Source: Marinoscillum sp. MHG1-6 | GTDB taxonomy: Bacteria; Bacteroidota; Bacteroidia; Cytophagales; Cyclobacteriaceae | DNA length: 64,000 nt | Assembly: GCF_024714475.1 (NCBI RefSeq) | Contig: NZ_JAMZMI010000001.1 | Span: 248,001 to 312,000 of the forward strand | Direction: 5' to 3' | Shown here: one piece after another, positions 62,171 through 64,000 of the stretch | How positions within the stretch are numbered: position 1 is the stretch's first letter | Layout of the letters: every line of letters starts with the position of its first letter | Program-made: the position numbers and the translations under genes | The notes under the pieces: generated by a model | Told to the model about the DNA's origin: nothing | What the model saw: the letters and a program-made list of their open reading frames with translations, nothing else | Databases searched by the model: none

Positions 62171-64000
62171 GTGAAATATCCAGAATACAAGCAGGTAAAG
62201 TACCCGGAAATCGCAGCGCAAATGTTAGCGTTCTGGGAAGAAAACAAGGTGTTTGAAAAGTCCGTCACTGAGCGTGAGGGTGCACCTACCTTCACATTCT
62301 ACGAAGGCCCTCCATCAGCAAATGGAACTCCCGGCATTCACCATGTCATGGCCAGAGCCGTGAAGGACATCTTCTGTCGCTACAAGACCACCAAAGGATT
62401 TCAGGTAAAAAGAAAGGGTGGTTGGGACACCCATGGCCTTCCGGTAGAGCTACAGGTAGAGAAGGAGCTTGGCATCAAAAAGGATGACATTGGCAAGACC
62501 ATCTCCGTTGCTGAATACAATCAGAAATGCCGTGAAGCGGTGATGAAGTTCAAAGACGAATGGGACCTGCTGACTCAGAAAATGGGCTACTGGGTAGACC
62601 TTAATGATCCCTATATCACCTTTGATAAGAACTATATGGAGTCGCTTTGGTATTTGCTGAAGCAACTTTATGATAAAGGCCTACTATATAAAGGCTATAC
62701 CATCCAGCCATACTCCCCAGCGGCAGGTACTGGATTAAGTTCTCACGAGCTCAATCAACCGGGAACTTATAAGGATGTAAAGGACACCACTGTTGTTGCA
62801 CAGTTTAAAGTTAAAAATGCCACGCAGATAGGAGTTGCTGATCAGGTACACCTCCTGGCCTGGACGACCACACCATGGACCCTACCTTCGAACAGTGCTT
62901 TGGCTATCGGTGAGAACATCACCTACGTATTGGTAAGTACCTATAACCAGTATACCTACGAAAAAATCAACGTGATCCTTGCCAAGGATCTGTTGAAAAA
63001 ATATTTCTCCGACAAGTCAGCCGATCTTGCACTTGACGACTACAGAGAAGGAGATAAATTGATTCCGTGGCAGGTTGTTAAGGAATTGAAAGGCTCAGAA
63101 CTTGTTGGTCTACAATATGAACAGCTGATGCCTTACGTGCGGCCTGAAGGAAAGGCGTTCGAAGTGATCCCGGGAGACTTTGTAAGCACTGAAGATGGAA
63201 CAGGTATCGTTCACATTGCACCAACCTTTGGTGCGGATGATAAACGTGTTGCTGACGTAGCGGGAATCTCTGCCATCACAGTGAAAGATGAACTTGGATA
63301 TGACGCTCCTTTGGTCAACAAACAAGGAAAATTTGTTGATGAGGTGACCGATTATGCGGGTTGCTTTGTAAAAGAGGAATATTTCGAGGATGAGGATAGA
63401 AATGTCGCTGACTTTAAGCCTACTGATGTCCTTATCGCAATCCAACTCAAAGAAGAGAACAAAGCATTTAAAGTAGAGAAATACGAGCACAGCTACCCAC
63501 ATTGCTGGAGAACTGATAAGCCGGTTCTTTACTACCCGTTGGACTCATGGTTCATCAAAACCACTGCATTGAAGGACCGACTGGTTGCTTTGAATAATAC
63601 GATCAACTGGAAGCCGGCTTCTACCGGATCAGGAAGATTTGGCAACTGGCTGGAAAATCTGGTAGACTGGAACCTCAGCCGTTCTCGTTTCTGGGGTACA
63701 CCACTTCCGATTTGGGTAACCAAGGACCGCAAAGAGGAAAAATGCATTGGCAGTATTGAAGAATTAAAAACAGAGGTCAAAAAGGCTATCGCTGCTGGAT
63801 TGATGAAGGATGAAATCGGAGATGATTTTGACCTGCACCGACCATACGTGGATGACGTGATCCTGGTGAGTGAATCGGGACAACCGATGTATCGCGAGCC
63901 AGACCTGATCGACGTATGGTTTGACTCAGGAGCTATGCCTTATGCACAATGGCATTACCCATTTGAAAATCAGGATATTTTTGATGCCAATTATCCGGCA
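62171..64000 (+). CDS. ileS: Isoleucyl-tRNA synthetase, IleRS2 type, altered HIGH motif (N-terminal part)
   Basis: The first 610 codons of ileS; the gene leaves the window before KMSKS. It starts at GTG (62171); the frame is closed by a TAA just upstream. The class I signature lies at residues 55-58 as GIHH within SANGTPGIHHVMARAVKD, where most IleRS have HxGH. Further motifs are GWDTHGLPVELQVEKELGI, the editing-domain TTTPWTLPSNSAL and NLSRSRFWGTPLPIW. The eukaryote-like wording puts it in the IleRS2 class, which is generally less sensitive to mupirocin; the GxHH form is known from part of that class. Confidence 0.95.
   Translation, partial: MKYPEYKQVKYPEIAAQMLAFWEENKVFEKSVTEREGAPTFTFYEGPPSANGTPGIHHVMARAVKDIFCRYKTTKGFQVKRKGGWDTHGLPVELQVEKELGIKKDDIGKTISVAEYNQKCREAVMKFKDEWDLLTQKMGYWVDLNDPYITFDKNYMESLWYLLKQLYDKGLLYKGYTIQPYSPAAGTGLSSHELNQPGTYKDVKDTTVVAQFKVKNATQIGVADQVHLLAWTTTPWTLPSNSALAIGENITYVLVSTYNQYTYEKINVILAKDLLKKYFSDKSADLALDDYREGDKLIPWQVVKELKGSELVGLQYEQLMPYVRPEGKAFEVIPGDFVSTEDGTGIVHIAPTFGADDKRVADVAGISAITVKDELGYDAPLVNKQGKFVDEVTDYAGCFVKEEYFEDEDRNVADFKPTDVLIAIQLKEENKAFKVEKYEHSYPHCWRTDKPVLYYPLDSWFIKTTALKDRLVALNNTINWKPASTGSGRFGNWLENLVDWNLSRSRFWGTPLPIWVTKDRKEEKCIGSIEELKTEVKKAIAAGLMKDEIGDDFDLHRPYVDDVILVSESGQPMYREPDLIDVWFDSGAMPYAQWHYPFENQDIFDANYPA

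Noticed and set aside
1-64000. tRNA, rRNA, transposase or prophage genes
   Set aside because: I saw no matching sequence in the gaps or frames. A tRNAscan or profile search would be decisive for small RNA genes; I could not run one.

Overview
This window comes from a member of the Bacteroidota, most likely a free-living, probably marine Cytophagales-type bacterium. The evidence is a SusC/SusD starch locus, an amylase with a C-terminal type IX secretion (T9SS) sorting domain, a CcoN-CcoO fused cbb3 oxidase, an eukaryote-type GlyRS, two OmpH paralogues beside bamA, and upstream regions matching the Bacteroidota promoter consensus (TTTG, about 19 bases, TAnnTTTG). I cannot fix the genus from sequence alone.

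Layout. 0-1.7 kb: the end of a 2-oxoglutarate/Fe(II) oxygenase and a chromate-type transporter. 1.7-11.5 kb, minus strand: an envelope and housekeeping cluster (yqeY, cvpA, hydrolase, CBS protein, nadK, two DUF6089/PorG-like outer-membrane proteins, uppS, bamA, two ompH). 11.5-16 kb: pdxJ, hydrolase, DUF2905, RsmI-like methyltransferase, metK and a short-chain dehydrogenase, packed with overlapping ends. 16-18.6 kb: an AT-rich accessory operon made of a lipoprotein broken by two homopolymer frameshifts, a small beta-barrel and a small lipoprotein. 19-20.6 kb: a MarR regulator and an NADP-dependent reductase with matching palindromic operators, then a haem-binding-domain protein.

20.7-38 kb is a complete starch-utilisation locus on the minus strand: membrane-spanning SusR-like regulator, susC, susD, a SusE/F-like starch-binding lipoprotein, a 1203-residue secreted GH13 amylase, a SusA-like GH13 and a SusB-like GH97, closed by an intrinsic terminator. 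Surface amylase and binding proteins would cut and capture starch, SusC/D would import maltooligosaccharides, and the two other hydrolases would finish the job inside the envelope. A LacI-type palindrome lies upstream of susC, although no LacI gene is visible.

38-46 kb holds rimP-nusA-infB, whose short leader contains a terminator-like hairpin and whose promoter faces an overlapping cysS promoter; then a 32-residue membrane protein, hpf, xerC and rpsU. 46-54.7 kb is a full cbb3 oxidase operon with its assembly genes (ccoI, S, NO, Q, P, G, H and a TauE/SafE-like protein). 54.7-55.1 kb is a non-coding block dense in palindromes. 55-64 kb carries glyS, an MtfA-like peptidase, an AIM24-family protein, a dGTPase, an RND/MMPL exporter and the start of ileS, whose class I signature reads GIHH instead of HxGH.

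No rRNA, tRNA, CRISPR array, transposase or prophage was recognised. Starts were moved where the longest open frame began at a non-ATG codon and a better ATG lay inside; a few genes (cvpA, the second DUF6089 gene, mtfA-like, ileS) appear truly to use TTG or GTG.
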